Assembly (NCBI GenBank): GCA_973895155.1
Contig: OZ316891.1
Location: 10,354,001-10,418,000, forward strand
Direction: 5' to 3'
DNA length: 64,000 nt
DNA from: Marsupella aquatica
Taxonomy: Eukaryota; Marchantiophyta
Positions 19,461 through 32,427 of the stretch are shown piece after piece (the stretch's first letter is position 1; every line of letters starts with the position of its first letter). The notes under the pieces are model-generated. The model worked only from the letters and a program-made list of their open reading frames with translations, was not told the origin of the DNA and did not search any database. The position numbers and the translations under genes were made by a program.

Positions 19461-21199
19461 CTAGGAGGACCTAAAGAAAAACAGTATTCATTATAGGAGT
19501 GCTTGCTCTCTTGTTTATTTGGGTTTGAGTGGTCCTCACCCTCTTTCCCCCTTTATTCCTCAAAAAAAAAACAATTCAATCAATCTACAAATCAATGTGG
19601 CATGGAAGAACTAGAAATAAATTAAACCTCATAACTCTTTCCATGATAGGTGAAGGGTTGTGAAATGAATGTCTTTTCGCATATGAATGGACATCCTTAT
19701 TGCTAGTTGTGTTGAGATACATGTGTTGAGGAACCAGGGTACAACGCACAATCTATCATTATTGACTTAAAGAAGTTTGGTTCACCCTGTTTAGGGTGCG
19801 TCCTTGACCAAAAGGAAAAATTGACTAAATATATTAACACCATACATTGGCCATAGCTTGACAAATCACATGCTGAGCTCCATAACACTATACTCTTCTC
19901 TCTCTCCACTCTCCAACTCTTCACCATTGATATCTAGTGTGGGCACAATGAAGTGTTCCTCCAAGGTATAGGCCCTCCCCACTAGTCTAACCTTAGCAGC
20001 ACTAATTCATGGTAAAGTACATTGTGTTAGGAGAGTTAACCTATTTAACCACTTGGTTGAGTTAAGTATCAACAAGTTGTTAACCCTTGCTACTCTCAAC
20101 AATGTTGTTATGGATGGGGCACTTGTAAAAGAACCCTACATCCTAATTCTCCCTCCCCCACCTTCCCTTATCACATCAAACAACTTTCCTTTTGGTAGAG
20201 TCCAATTGAGAGAAAAGTGGTTGGAAATTTAAAGCTCAATGATGTTACTAAACAATTCACAACTAGATCCACATACTGGTTTGATAATATATGAATGCAG
20301 AACATAACGACAGGGCAACCCAGAAAAAGGGAGTCAGGCAGTCAGCCCAAGAGAGCAACAAGACCCGCAGGACACATCCAGTAACTACCCAGTAACCAGA
20401 GGAGGCAAGGAGGCAAAGAAGCCCTAATTTGTTAAAGAGCAAGGTTGTGGCCTTTATGACACTCGAGCCTTACATGTGGCACTAGAGCATATGCCTCTTA
20501 ATTGGTTGAGAAATCCCAGCCCTCCGTTGCCTTGAACTTTCCATCCAATCTAGATCTATCTCGAAACAGTCTAAATTAGCTTATGCTTGGAAGCACAATC
20601 ATTAGTCCCATTTGTCAAGCTTTTAATCTCAATCACTGCCTTGTTCCCTACAAACTGATAAATCCTTAGAAAGGCTCGAGTCAACTATAATTTCCTCTAG
20701 ATAATTGGGAAACTACCCTGTCTAATAGATAAGTATACTAGGTGCAAGAGGTAGGTGCCCAACTTACTCCCCAACTTAATTATACGAGGACTAGCCCAAT
20801 GCCCGTGTATTTTGGACAGAAGAAGGAATCATCCAAACATTCTGACATGGGCCAATAGAATAAAACTGACATTTGCTATTCTAGACTCTTAATTGAGAAT
20901 GCTTGAATTCCTAGAGTACTAGGGCTCTCCGGCAATTTGACATAATGTATACTAGGACTAGATGTCGGCCAGTTAGAAGAGGCTATGGATATCTTTGACG
21001 ATGGATTCATTGAGGACCATCACATGTGAGATGGTGAAGTAGACTTAAGCTAAGCTTCAGGACTTCAGATGTATGGCGTGTCATTGAAGGTGTTGGCTAA
21101 CATGAAAGAAATCAACAAATGAAAGAGACCATGATTGAAGACAACTGACCTGACTTGTTGAAAAACGCTACTTGAAGATTACAACTTGTAAACTGACTC

Positions 21200-24100
21200 A
21201 TGTCTCCAATTACTGAAGAAATGGTTCGCAGACGTTCTGAGCACAATGATGGTGTACTGGAGACTCTAGAGGTTTGGCTATGTTCATCCTAAAGATTGCT
21301 TCTCCACATTATTAAAGATTACACATGATTCAACAAGTGACTCAACCTCCCAGTAACAAGTTATAACAGAGAATGATTGAGGGCATTATTCCTCTTTTCA
21401 ACAAGCTAGCTAGGCAATATCTTCATATATGGTGATCCTGTAGCAGTAGAGATAGCTTGAATATCCTAAGACCTCATGAAACACAATTATATAGTCTGCT
21501 TCACCACATACTGCAACCGTGAATCCTGATCTTACAAATGAAAACTACTTTAAAAGAATTGGACTTCAAACCTTTGATTGGTTATATCCACAAGAGTCTT
21601 TCAGTAGGTAGTAAGTTAATATACTTAGTTAGTAATGAGTGACTGAGTTTATTGCTGTATCCACAGAAGGAATTCAGTAGCTAGTTACTGCTGGTACACT
21701 CAGTGAAATTGTTCTCCTGATTAGCAAAATGATTAGCTCACCACTCAGGGTGTGTCAATAGATGTATGGTAGAAACCATCAAGTTCAAAACATAGATCAT
21801 GAAGTAAATACTTAGTGACCCAAATGAGCGCCTGAACACTATGGTCTGAGACTTAGGGAAATTGTTTGGTTTTCTTATTCTATAGAACATTGTCTTCCCT
21901 GCATTTCATTAGCATGATGAAAATAATTCTAATTACAATTCTCTGTGACTGTGCTTCATATGTGTACACTAGCTATTGAGCTCAATGACTTAAACTGATG
22001 GAAAGAGCACGTTGACGTTAACTTGCAGGAACTAGTTCTCCAAGAAGAAGGCATTGATAAGATTGAAGTCTTGGGAAGACTTTGTCCAAACCTCAAGCAA
22101 CTATACATGCCAAACAATCTTATTGCAAAAATTGGTATCAATGCCTACAGTAGATATCTTCACTCATGATGAACTGTTTTAGATTGCTGACAAGTAACTC
22201 TCAACAAGTAATTGCTACTTTTGTTGAACAGACAAGATATTGCAGATGGTGTTCCTTTAGTGTCAATGTTCAACTGAAATGAAAAGAGTTTTTTTTTAGT
22301 ATGCACTGAAAAATGTGATTATATGCGTTGGCAGAGAACATGCATCGGCTGAAGTCACTTGAATATCTCAACCTGGCACTAAACAACATTGCAAAGGTAC
22401 TGTAGCTATCCATACACTCCTCATTATTTTGTGCTTTTGTCCCATATTAACTTGAGTTTCCTACCTGATAGTCATGTTTTCTGGTACTTGTTGTCTCTAG
22501 CTACTTAGGACCAAATAATTGAAGACCACCATGATTCATATGCTTGGCCAAAATTACATGTAAAACTCATTCAGGTGGAGGGTCTACATGGATGCGAAGT
22601 GCTGACTAAACTAGATTTGACGTTAAATTTTGTTGACAAAGAAAATCTACCAAGTGTACTGAGTCTTCAAGCCAATGTTCACTTACAAGAATTGTAAGCA
22701 TGTTCTCTCTTAGCTAGATTTCTGATCAAAAATGCAAAAAGGGAAATTTTCACAAATTTGGCTCTCGTCAATTTCTATAGATGGGCCTTAACTCTGATAA
22801 ACTCAAATGTTATAGGTTGTCATCGTCATATTTGTGAACAAAGTCAAACAAGGGAAACTTCAGGAACTTCTCAAAATTTGGTAACTTACAAGCTATGTTG
22901 CGTATGTATATAAACTAAGATTTTATGATCATATATATTTCACCACACTGCAATGCCATTGGTATAGTGCTCAAGAATAGTGGACCAAATAATAGTTTTT
23001 GAGAGCTGGGATTTGACACAAATTCTTATTACTCGATTTCTCAGGTTCTTGACAGGAAATCCATGCTCAGATTTTCCACATTATCGCAAGTATGTGATAG
23101 CAGCTGTCCCATCTCTTAAGGTATACTGGTTGTGTTGAACTATGTTCTTAATTCTCATTTGAAATGCAAGGCAAGGATACTTACCACTAGGCAAGAAAAC
23201 CTAGACAATCAAATGATAGGCAGCTTACATGCAGTTCATAATGACAAAGATCATCATGGCAGGGCATTAAAGCTACTGTAGAAGTATTTGAATGTCAAAA
23301 CAATGCATCTTGTGTACAATTCATGTTAAAAAATAATAATTCTCATCAAACCTATTGTTCACTCTGTAGCGCCTTGATGCATTTACAATCAAGCCTTCCG
23401 AGAGAATAGTTGCTCAACAAGTATGTATGTTCATGCCACTTCAATTTTTCTATGTACTAGGTTCTTCCGATAGTAAGAGACATCAATAAAGTTATATCCA
23501 AATGGTAATAGGTTTTCCAACAGGGATTGCAAGAATTGTTTTTCAAAGAATGATTAAAATCTACCCAATATCATTGGACAAGAAATGGGGATATAGCAGA
23601 ATCATTTGTAAATTATACTATTGGCCCAAAAGTTTTGTGTTTGTCCTCTCTAACCCTCTTTTGCAGTTACTCCATACGGTAATTGTTTTGGCCCATCTTA
23701 GTAAATTGGTCCTTTTCTTTCATGGAACAACGGCCACAACCCCCACAATATCTTCTGCCCAACTTCATTCCAAATTTGTCTCTCCTCCCCTCCACTTTTG
23801 TCCCTTTGATGCATTGCTCCTGACTTTGCTATCCATGAGACCAGAGGTTTCTCTAGGGAAGGGGACTTCCAGTCCCCATCCTTCCTTGTCACTCCTCAGA
23901 GAACCTGGTCACCCCTGTCATAGTAGCATGTATTTGAGGACTCTAGGAAAGGTACAGTGTTGTAGTTTAAATTGGGGCCGCACAGAGTGATTAATTGGAA
24001 AGTTTTGGGCCTGCTGAACTGCTGAAGAGAAGAAGAGTAATTTCTCAGTAACACTAGTGTAGATACGAGCTGTGTAGATGCGAGCTAGAATGTACTGGTT

Positions 24101-27100
24101 AGCTCAACATAGAAAATTAAGATATAGTAGCATTTTGAGTAAACAGAAACTAATTTGTAAAAGTACTGAGACTAAGAGATCATTTGATTGAATGATCAAA
24201 GAAAAAGTTGTGTATGGCGATAGTTATGGCAATTGATAAAATGGTAACAGAGCTCCAAGTTACTTAGAGAACTCTGTTCTTTGTGGGCTTGATTGTTACT
24301 GAACAGCTGACTAAGCTTTGGTTGTCAGGTCATGATCTCTGGAGGGAGGTCATTTTGGATTTCTAAAGCATATTCGGCAATAATTCATTTTCAGGAGTTT
24401 TATCAGCTACACAAGGAGCTGCTGGAGTGTCGTGGTATGCCTACGGATGACTCCAATTTTGAAGAATGTCAACAAGTCCACAAGTATGGTATAAACAAAA
24501 CTTATTTTGACTGCAATAGACAAAGAAGATTAGCCCAATTAGAAAGTAACCTTTAATCTCAGCTTTTCTCAGTGTATGGACCTCGCCAGTTCTCAGTTTA
24601 CTCATTTTTCCCACATTTTCCCTCCACCCTTTCCAACCCCACTTTCACCTTTCAGTAATCTTGCAAATGGCAGCTACCAGAAGTTTTCCCTTAGTTTGCA
24701 CAAGGTGGCTACTCATCTTTGCTAGATCTGAATGTGCTCCTTTGACATCCTAGATATGAACGAGTTGAGTATATGGCCTGTTGGATGTAAGAAAATATTC
24801 AAATGGACACGTTGAAGACAAAAAAATTTCAGTGGATTAATTTCTAGCAACCCTCAATAGCTCATGTTTTGTAATTTGTTTCCAATAAACATGTTGCTGC
24901 CCACACCCCCTGCGTGGAGTGCACGCCCTCAAACAGAGACAATTGGCATTTTACACAGAAGTGATTCTAACATAAGCAACTCTTCTATAGAACCCAAATC
25001 AATCAACATTTTGCTATAAACTTACTGGTATGGGCACTCGTACAGGGTGGACAAGAAGGGACAACCTGTGCGTGAGTATAGTGTTGCTACAAGAGTTGCA
25101 GAACATAAGGAGATGCAAGATATGAGGGGAGAGACAGAGAGGAAAACAAAGGCAAGCATCTACCTTTAGGCGTGACTTTTGTGCTAATTGTGAATACACA
25201 CTAGAATTCAGCCTTGTTGATAAGATTGAAAAAGTTATGACTTGGTGTATCAATAAACAAGTTTTATCTTTAAGACAGTCTGTCCATTTTTCCTGAAGTT
25301 AATGAGTACATAAACAAAATCTCACATTGCACTATAATTTATGAATCAGTTAGTTAGATCACTTCAAACACCACTTTTGATATTTGATAATGTGCTATAA
25401 CTACAACTTCATGGAAATTCTGAGGCAAATCATTCACTTCTGTGTGAGTGGTTGCTCATGCAACCATCAGGAAAAGCTAACCTCAACATCAAAGATTTTG
25501 AATTCTTGTCCAAAAGACATTGGCACGGACCATCCATTAATTTTTCATATGGTTGACATTGTTACAGTCTCAAGAGCCTAAATCAAAGAGACGGAAGGAA
25601 TTTGATCCCCTTCCAGTTGAGGGCCGCATCTTCCAAAAAAATGAAGGCGGGTATGACCAATCCGGCTACCAAATTCATTGGTGATTATCATAATGTTCAC
25701 TCCAATACATAAAAATGAAGTGAATAATAACAACAAGTTTATTCCTGGTCAGGCTGGTTGCTTGGCCTAGTAAGCTGCTTTCTTGGTTGGGGTCTCTATG
25801 CCCCCCCCCCCCCTTCTAAAAAACTATAATTAATATGGATTTCTTGTAAAGGAATGGGATCAATACAAGGGCAATACAAGGTCAACACTTCTCAAGAAAA
25901 GAGCCTGCCATGATTTCCGGATGTACGTAAAACATGTGTAGGTTGGTGCCCCATGTTAATCACAGCCACCCCATCTAGACAGAATTGACAGTAGCTGTCA
26001 AATGTGACGTAGTTCATTGATTCCCTGACATTTATCCTCCGTTGTTTAGATTCAAATCAAAAAGCAAGATTGAGGCTCATTGTGAGCCTTATTTACCTAC
26101 TGTAGTTGCCCCCGCTCAGTGTCCACAAATTTTCAGGATTTTTGCAAGTGTAACAAGAGTGTGAGTGAACCCCATTTTTGGGTGAGGTGAATGTTAAACT
26201 GGGAGAGTGAGTCCACAGGTTTCAATCCCGAGACCTGTCAAACCCCAATGATCTACACTACCACCGAGCCTGGTGCCAGGTGATAATTAACCAGATCTAC
26301 TTGTGGCTAGTATTTAATCTAAGGCTGACGCTAGACACAGGGGGCAGCTACGTACAGGCTAATCAATACAAATTTGGCTAATCGATACAAATTTGCATTG
26401 ATTAGCCTTGATCTTAACATACATTCCTAATATAAAGCTTTGATTATGACATTCATTAATTTATAATGGCAAGCAGTCTGATTTTTGGGGCACTAAGCTT
26501 AAGAATGAGTTCATGCATGCCCACCTAAACTAATTGCTTTGTCATGTCAAAAACAGATGGGGCTTCCAACTCACAGAGAGTGATTGTGGCCGATTTGTCA
26601 TCTTAGATGTTGTAGTAGGACGATATCTGGATACATCTTTGATTGATGTGGATGTCAACCCAACTTTGGTTCGTGTTCTTATCAAAGGGAAATTACTTCA
26701 ACTCAAGCTACCCTGTGAGGTAATTGGCCTTTTGATAGCCAAAAGCCCGGCCAAAAGTTTTCTAGTACATTGCATTGCATTGCATATATAGTAATGTATT
26801 GTCACGTTGAAAAGCTGGTTTGGTAGCTACACTGACTTTCATATCGAATTCATTCATACTCTCGTGCTAGACAGTGCACTTATTCAGTTTTGGAAATTGT
26901 TTGTAATTCTCTAACTAACTTTTACTGAATGTTATTGCATTTGCAGCATTAGGTCTTGTAGCAATATTAAGGACTTTCAAGTTACTATAGCAGAATTGGG
27001 TCTCCTGGGATACACTCTACTTCACAATATATCTGATAAGGTCTTTCAGCTTTTAACTACATTGCCACTACAGATGTTTTAATTTACAACAGTGCCATTG

Positions 27101-28021
27101 TTTTTTTGTTGCATTTATAAATACGCCACAGTTTTCGTATATTCCAACCCTTTTACTTTGTTAAACTTATCATCTTTCTACAAAACCGTGCCATATTTGA
27201 AAATACAAAAAAAACATGGCAAGCTTATCAAATTGGACATTTTTAGTGGCAAAGTAAAAGTTGTAAGGTCTTTATATTTTTCAACAAAAAAAGTGTGTGT
27301 GTGTGTGTGGGGGGGGACCACAGTCACCCTAGCTCTTATTCCTTGCAGGATTCCTTGCAACCGGAAATCTGATTCAGGCCTGGGTAAAGACTTGATATGT
27401 GTCTGACAATATAATGATTTTTGTGCAGATAAAAGTTGATGAGAGTTACACACAAAGGTCAAGAATTACTGGGAACCTATTGGTAACATTTCCTAAAGTA
27501 ACTCCTGATATAAGGGGATCCTATAATTATGCATATACACATGTTCCACACCTCACCACATCCAAAGGGAGCAACAAAGACCTGGATCAGAAACTGCAAA
27601 AAAGCATGGGCGACAAAACTAACTGCTCAGATGTTGTGAACATCCACCACATTTTCCATGAAACTACTCAAGCAAGGGCTGCTACAAAGGTACAGTCGTA
27701 GTGATATGAAGCCCATTCTTGCTCAGATAAGCAGTAGCACCTAGTCCTTGCAAGCACTTACTACTTTGTAAAAGGCTATCACACAAGAGCTAATTATTTG
27801 GCTAGAAAAGGTTTTTTTTTGGAAATCCCAAGTATGAATATATTAATCTCACTAGGCAGTTACTGATTGTTTTGACAGCATTTTTAACAATTTATCATTG
27901 ATTGCAGCTTAAATCATCCTTCACGGTCACAGGTGTAACGCAACCCCCTCCATTGATGCAATGCAAAGATACCCCCTTGGATTCAATGGAATGGGAGAAG
28001 GAGGTTCCCCCCTTGGAATAG
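21200..28021 (+). CDS. DNAAF11: Dynein axonemal assembly factor 11 (LRRC6/TILB family)
   Basis: Twelve in-phase exons: 21200-21271, 22029-22134, 22335-22396, 22575-22693, 23045-23120, 23370-23420, 24395-24483, 25046-25151, 25568-25650, 26557-26719, 27429-27689 and 27908-28021. They give about 433 residues. The N-terminus [16 protein letters not shown] matches the family start. Leucine-rich repeats follow ([28 protein letters not shown]), with the LRR cap [14 protein letters not shown] and the [10 protein letters not shown] motif. A CS/p23-like domain comes later ([20 protein letters not shown], then [13 protein letters not shown]), and the protein ends in the conserved VPPL motif. The factor works in cytosolic pre-assembly of axonemal dynein arms, implying flagellated sperm. 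Intron 8 appears to use a GC donor (AAAG|GCAAGC). The region after SERIVAQQ is shorter than in animals, so one exon may be missing between 23420 and 24395. Confidence 0.93.
25801..25813. repeat. Poly(C) run of 13
   Basis: An uninterrupted C homopolymer in a DNAAF11 intron. It is prone to replication slippage and sequencing error. Confidence 0.9.
26100..26285 (-). mobile_element. Candidate tRNA-derived SINE in a DNAAF11 intron
   Basis: On the - strand the sequence starts near 26280 with a box A-like GGCTCGGTGGTAGTG. About 35 bp later comes a box B-like GGTCTCGGGATTGAAACC, a spacing and wording seen in tRNA-derived plant SINEs. A roughly 110-bp unrelated body follows. I could not identify a terminal A/T tract or target-site duplication, so the right end is approximate. 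Confidence 0.45.
27290..27317. repeat. (GT)n followed by a G run
   Basis: A GT dinucleotide run of about nine units leads into eight G residues, inside the tenth identified DNAAF11 intron. Confidence 0.9.
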
Positions 28022-29469
28022 AAACTGTGTACATGACATTGAGGGTCTCTCATCTCATAATGATCCAGCCTCTCCAGACCTTCTTCACAACAAAGGAGTC
28101 TCATTAAGTAGCACTTGTCCTGGCATGTAACTATGACAAAAAGGCAAAGATCATCCTAAAAAAACCAGCTGTTCTTGTAAATGTTTTGGTGAAAGATTTT
28201 GCAAGCATACATAAATTAACCTGAATTCAACATTGCATGGTTGTGGGTGAATGGAGAGGATACAGCTCAATCTTCATGACAGAAGTGTAGAGATCTTGCA
28301 GGACTCCCTGGCTGTAGATTGCATCTACGGCAATCAAAAATATTTAAAAATGATGAATATGTCAAGCAACTTGCAATTATGTAAAACTAAATTTAAGCCA
28401 AGGATAACTTGGCTCGAGAGTAGATACCTGCCCTGTGTACCTCTATAGTTGGTTTGTCATTTATATCAAGGTTCTCCATGATGCCAAGGTAGAAAATCCA
28501 CCCTCCTCAAATCCATAGATCCAAGGCCAAGGTCTGCAGTTGCAGTCTGTGCAAACTAGAGTGAAGCACAGTGAATCATTATGCCTGCTTGGTTTAATTG
28601 CTATTCCTGTAGCTGAACTTTGCAATAAAAGAGTCTTCAGGTGAGTGTTCTATTTTTCAGAGCTTGCTTCCCCTCAGTCTTCAAATGCAAACTTGTGATT
28701 GTCTACCTGACTAGTAGCAACTTAGAGGACTGATAGCAACTTAGAGAAACAAAATGTTAGGTGCTATTCATTGAAGAGTGTGCATCTCCCAAGTCTTGTG
28801 GGCATCCAGAGGCAAGTCCTTCCCATTCCAAGTGGTTGGAGCCTGGCTTCTGGCCAGCCAGATCGCACTAAAATGAACCCCGTGGATTGAATTTTACTCA
28901 CAAGCAGTAAAGGTTCCCATCATCTATATGGTGAGGCATATATATAGGTGACCTGTTTACTATAATGCACAAGGCCTGCCAAAACTTTTCCATTGTTCCC
29001 ATATCAAATGAGAACATTTTTTTGTCACTAAAGGACAAACTAACTTTGTCAAAAGTCAATTTACAAATGGGAAAAATATTATAAATGTCCTTTTGCACTC
29101 TGAATTTAAATTGGAAAGTCAGCAAAACAAATTCCAAAATGATACTTTTACAGTCAATTAACTTTGTGGACAGACAATCTAAGTTCATCAAGCATGATTT
29201 TTTTCCCTCATCTCCGATGGGACCAAAAACAGACCATTGCATAGTTTGACTTTCTCAAAATCATGCCTTATTATTCCTTTGAATAAAACAACATCATATG
29301 TGTGAAAGTTATTTTCAGAAACTGATCCCTAGCCTACACTATGCTTAACAAATCTTAGTCATCTTCTCCTCCCTGGTGAGAGCTGCCACAAGCCACTATG
29401 GCTAATCCCCCAAATCACAGCCTCTTTGGCAAAATCAGTCAATCCAGATGAATGTCAAACTTGTGGCTA

Positions 29470-29650
29470 TAATTAGGGCATCTCAAAGTTTCATAGTTAT
29501 GGATGATGATTTTTGGCCATAAACAAATGACAATAGCTTTTTCACAAGGTTATGTAATGTTTTTTTCACTAGCCTCTACAATGACTTATGGCATATGACC
29601 AATCTTTATGACAGAAAGTTATGGATCATGAATTTGGTAGTCCCTATTTC
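29470..29650 (-). repeat. Dispersed repeat, inverted partner of 15180-15330
   Basis: The reverse complement shares block order with 15180-15330 (see that entry). The two copies lie about 14 kb apart in opposite orientation. Confidence 0.6.
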
Positions 29651-30875
29651 TGTTTGTAACTTTAATTACTAAGTTAAGATCCATTAAATTTTGAGATTTG
29701 AGACCCCCTTAGGTCTCCTGTCCAAACGGGGCACAATTACACACTCACAATCAGATCCCAACAGTGTCCATGCACATAGCCATATCTGTACATGCACAGA
29801 GCCATATCTGCCCAACACCCAAGGTAAACACAAGATAGACTTGATGGGCCCTACAAGGCCTCATGAAATTTTGGGTACCTTGTTATAAGATCTATCAACA
29901 GGCTGGATCACTCAGGGGGTCCATTTTGGGGGTCCATCTTACTTATAAATCTCCAATTACAAGCTAGAGTTGAGGCTTAGGTTTCTAGAGCGAAGCCTCT
30001 AGACAGTAACTCCATGGCTCATCATGTGGATGAAAAAACTGATGTCTATAATGTATGTCATGTCAAATGATAATCATGATTGCTTTTTGTTATGATTTCT
30101 ATTTATATTAAAAATGTATCTCTATGTCCCCACCATATTATATGTGCATAAGTCGGATGTGGGATAGAAAAACTGAAAGTGGGATGTGCATAGAAAAGAG
30201 TACTATAATATGTTATGTATGATTACTAAAATGATGATATGCATGATAATTTTTTTATCATTTCATTAACCTTCAAAACATGTGAATAAGGAATATATTT
30301 TGGTGACATTTTTGTTGTCCTCCCCGTTATTCACGTTCAAAGAATAGGTAATCGGGGCTAGTCAAGTATAATTATCTCTTGAGGTCTACATAGCCAAATG
30401 TAGCCTTCGTTGTGGGTGTACTAGCAATGCAATCCCTAACGACGGTGACCGACAGCTGTCATTCGGCCGTCCTATGGCTGGGGGCCGGGAAGGTACAAAG
30501 CCTAGCGCTCGTGGTTCCATGGATCCCCCTTCAGACCACTGCCTCTCTCCCCTCCTATGAACGCCAGTCGAGATCTGTACAGTACACATGTTTGGGGGAA
30601 ACAACTCTAGTTTACTTGTACTCGAGAGAGAATCGACGTTTGTGGTGAAACCTGATGAGTCTCCAGAGCACCGGAGGCGAACCCTAATTGGTCTTTTCCT
30701 CGACAGATTTCACGCCTCGTGGCGATTTTACAATTCGCATTACTGTGCATGATCGTTCGTTCTCCTCGTCGAGAACGGGATCGGGAACGAGGTTTCTAAG
30801 GCAATCCCGCGAAATTTGCGCGCTGCTGCGTAAGCCCGCCATTTCCGTGAAGAATGCTTGCTTATTTTCTGCTGC

Positions 30876-31165
30876 GGGGAGGAGGTGGAGGAGGTGGTGG
30901 TGGAGGAAGAGGAGGAGGAGGAGAAGGGGAAGTCGAGGCTTTATTCGAGTGTCGCGGCTATTAGTGCTTCTTTAGTAAAGAAACCTATGCCGAGTGCTTA
31001 ATGTTCGTCGTCTACATTGGGGTTTCAAGGTGTAAAGGGAAATCGATTACGAGCTACGACTGACTAGCAGCAGCAGCAGCAGCCGAGGTGGCTGTGGCTG
31101 GCTGGTTTGCTGCAGAGGAAGGAAGGAACGAAGGAAGGAACGAAGGAAGGAAGGAAGGAAGGAAG
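30876..31165. repeat. Microsatellites in the DDA1 leader
   Basis: A GGA/GGT-rich purine tract (about 30876-30930), an (AGC)n run (about 31065-31083) and a GGAA/CGAA tetranucleotide tract (about 31118-31165) lie immediately upstream of the start codon. They could be part of the 5' untranslated region. Confidence 0.8.
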
Positions 31166-31176
31166 GGTGTGGAGGA

Positions 31177-32427
31177 ATGGGATCGCCGTTTGGAGATTGG
31201 CCATCCTATGATCCGCACAATTTCAGTCAGCTGAGACCTGCGGATCCTTCCGGGCATCCCTTGGTGAGTGAGTTAATTATGGAGTGCATGAGTGTGGTGT
31301 AGCACTTTTTGTGTGTAGATTTCTCTTTCTGCCTGCGAGTCGTTTGTTGTCTTCCTTTCACTTTTGATCTGCTGAAGGTGAAGGTTCTCTCTAAATTTCT
31401 CGTGCCGGGGCCTGTTTGGTTGGATAGTGTAGGTATGATGTACCCGGATGTCCTCGGTCTGTCTTTGTCATGCGTTCCAATAGCACAATAATCCGTTCAC
31501 CGTCGTTTCTCGCATCATGATTTCTGAACTAGATATGGTGAATAATTAACTGCCGGACGAGGAATGTTCCTTTTCGGTATTTTGAGTCATGTTGTTGCTA
31601 GTTCTGTAATGAATGGTTGTGCGCTTGCAGCAAATCACCCTGGCTACTTACTACCCTACTCACAGTCGAACATCTCCGCCAGAAAATCAAGGTTAGTGAG
31701 CGTCTCGGTTCTTTCGGGTAGTTTCACTGCAACGGCTTTTAACGGCCTGGCATGCAACTGTGTAGGACTTGTCCTAGTCTCCACCGGATTTCCGCTTGAC
31801 GATCTGATAGAAGGTTTGTCATCCAGGAATTCGTTCCATGTAGCATTAATCTAGTTTTATCCAGGACTTTCTGTCCCATTTCTCAGTCAGAGATGTCGCA
31901 TATGTCATCCAGAAGCTTGATTGTCGATTTGAGATCGTCCTCTGGTTGGTTGCAGTAATCACAACGGAAGCTACCAACATTCTTCTCAGACACTTGTATC
32001 AGCGGGCGGAACCGAAGGTGACTACTTAATTGCATTAAACACACCTCGGCCCGACGAGGGATTGGATAATTCTCTGCATGTCAGCTAAATGTAGCACATC
32101 CTCATGGCACGTTGAGAAGTAAACTTGTGGCTGAGTTGCTCCTCTTCCTTCAGCTTTGCACGGTGACCAAATTTCCAGGGTGTACTCACTCTAGACATGT
32201 TGTATATGGAATGACAACGCACCTCAGGATGACGATGCTTTCTGATGTGTAGCCTTGGGGGCACTTTTACCCAAATACTTTGTTGAAATTCCGGTTTGAT
32301 TTTGTTTCAGGCTAGACCGAAACGCCCAGCTGCAGATGGCGTCTCGGTGGACCATGCCAACAAGCACCCTAGAATCACCTGCGGGAATGGTACCACCTAC
32401 ATAGATGGAGCATTCGGGGATGTGTAA
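31177..32427 (+). CDS. DDA1: DET1- and DDB1-associated protein 1
   Basis: Four exons (31177-31263, 31631-31691, 31956-32017, 32311-32427) join with perfect GT-AG sites and phases to give 108 residues. The N-terminus MGSPFGDWPSYDPHNFSQ and the block ATYYPTHSRTSPPENQ, followed by VITTEATNILLRHLYQR and RPKRPAADG, are the family signature seen in plant and animal DDA1. DDA1 is a small component of CRL4 ubiquitin ligases and of the COP10-DET1-DDB1 complex. In Arabidopsis it helps select ABA receptors for degradation. The length matches the family. The start is fixed by homology and follows a purine-rich leader. Nothing in the frame suggests damage. Confidence 0.95.

Larger units (their letters stand above)
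13067..21199. other. Eight-kilobase gene desert with diverged repeats
   Basis: No coding region is supportable. The content is AT-rich DNA with tandem and dispersed repeats that are listed separately. Open frames are short and show no splice-consistent chains or domains. Confidence 0.55.
28022..31176. other. Intergenic region between DNAAF11 and DDA1
   Basis: No gene is supportable. It contains one copy of the dispersed repeat at 29470-29650. From about 30660 it becomes GC-richer, fitting the promoter and leader of DDA1. Confidence 0.45.

Noticed and set aside
23502-23990. 162-codon + strand frame inside DNAAF11
   Set aside because: It sits within an intron between exons matching the family, with no homology to the missing segment and no suitable splice sites.
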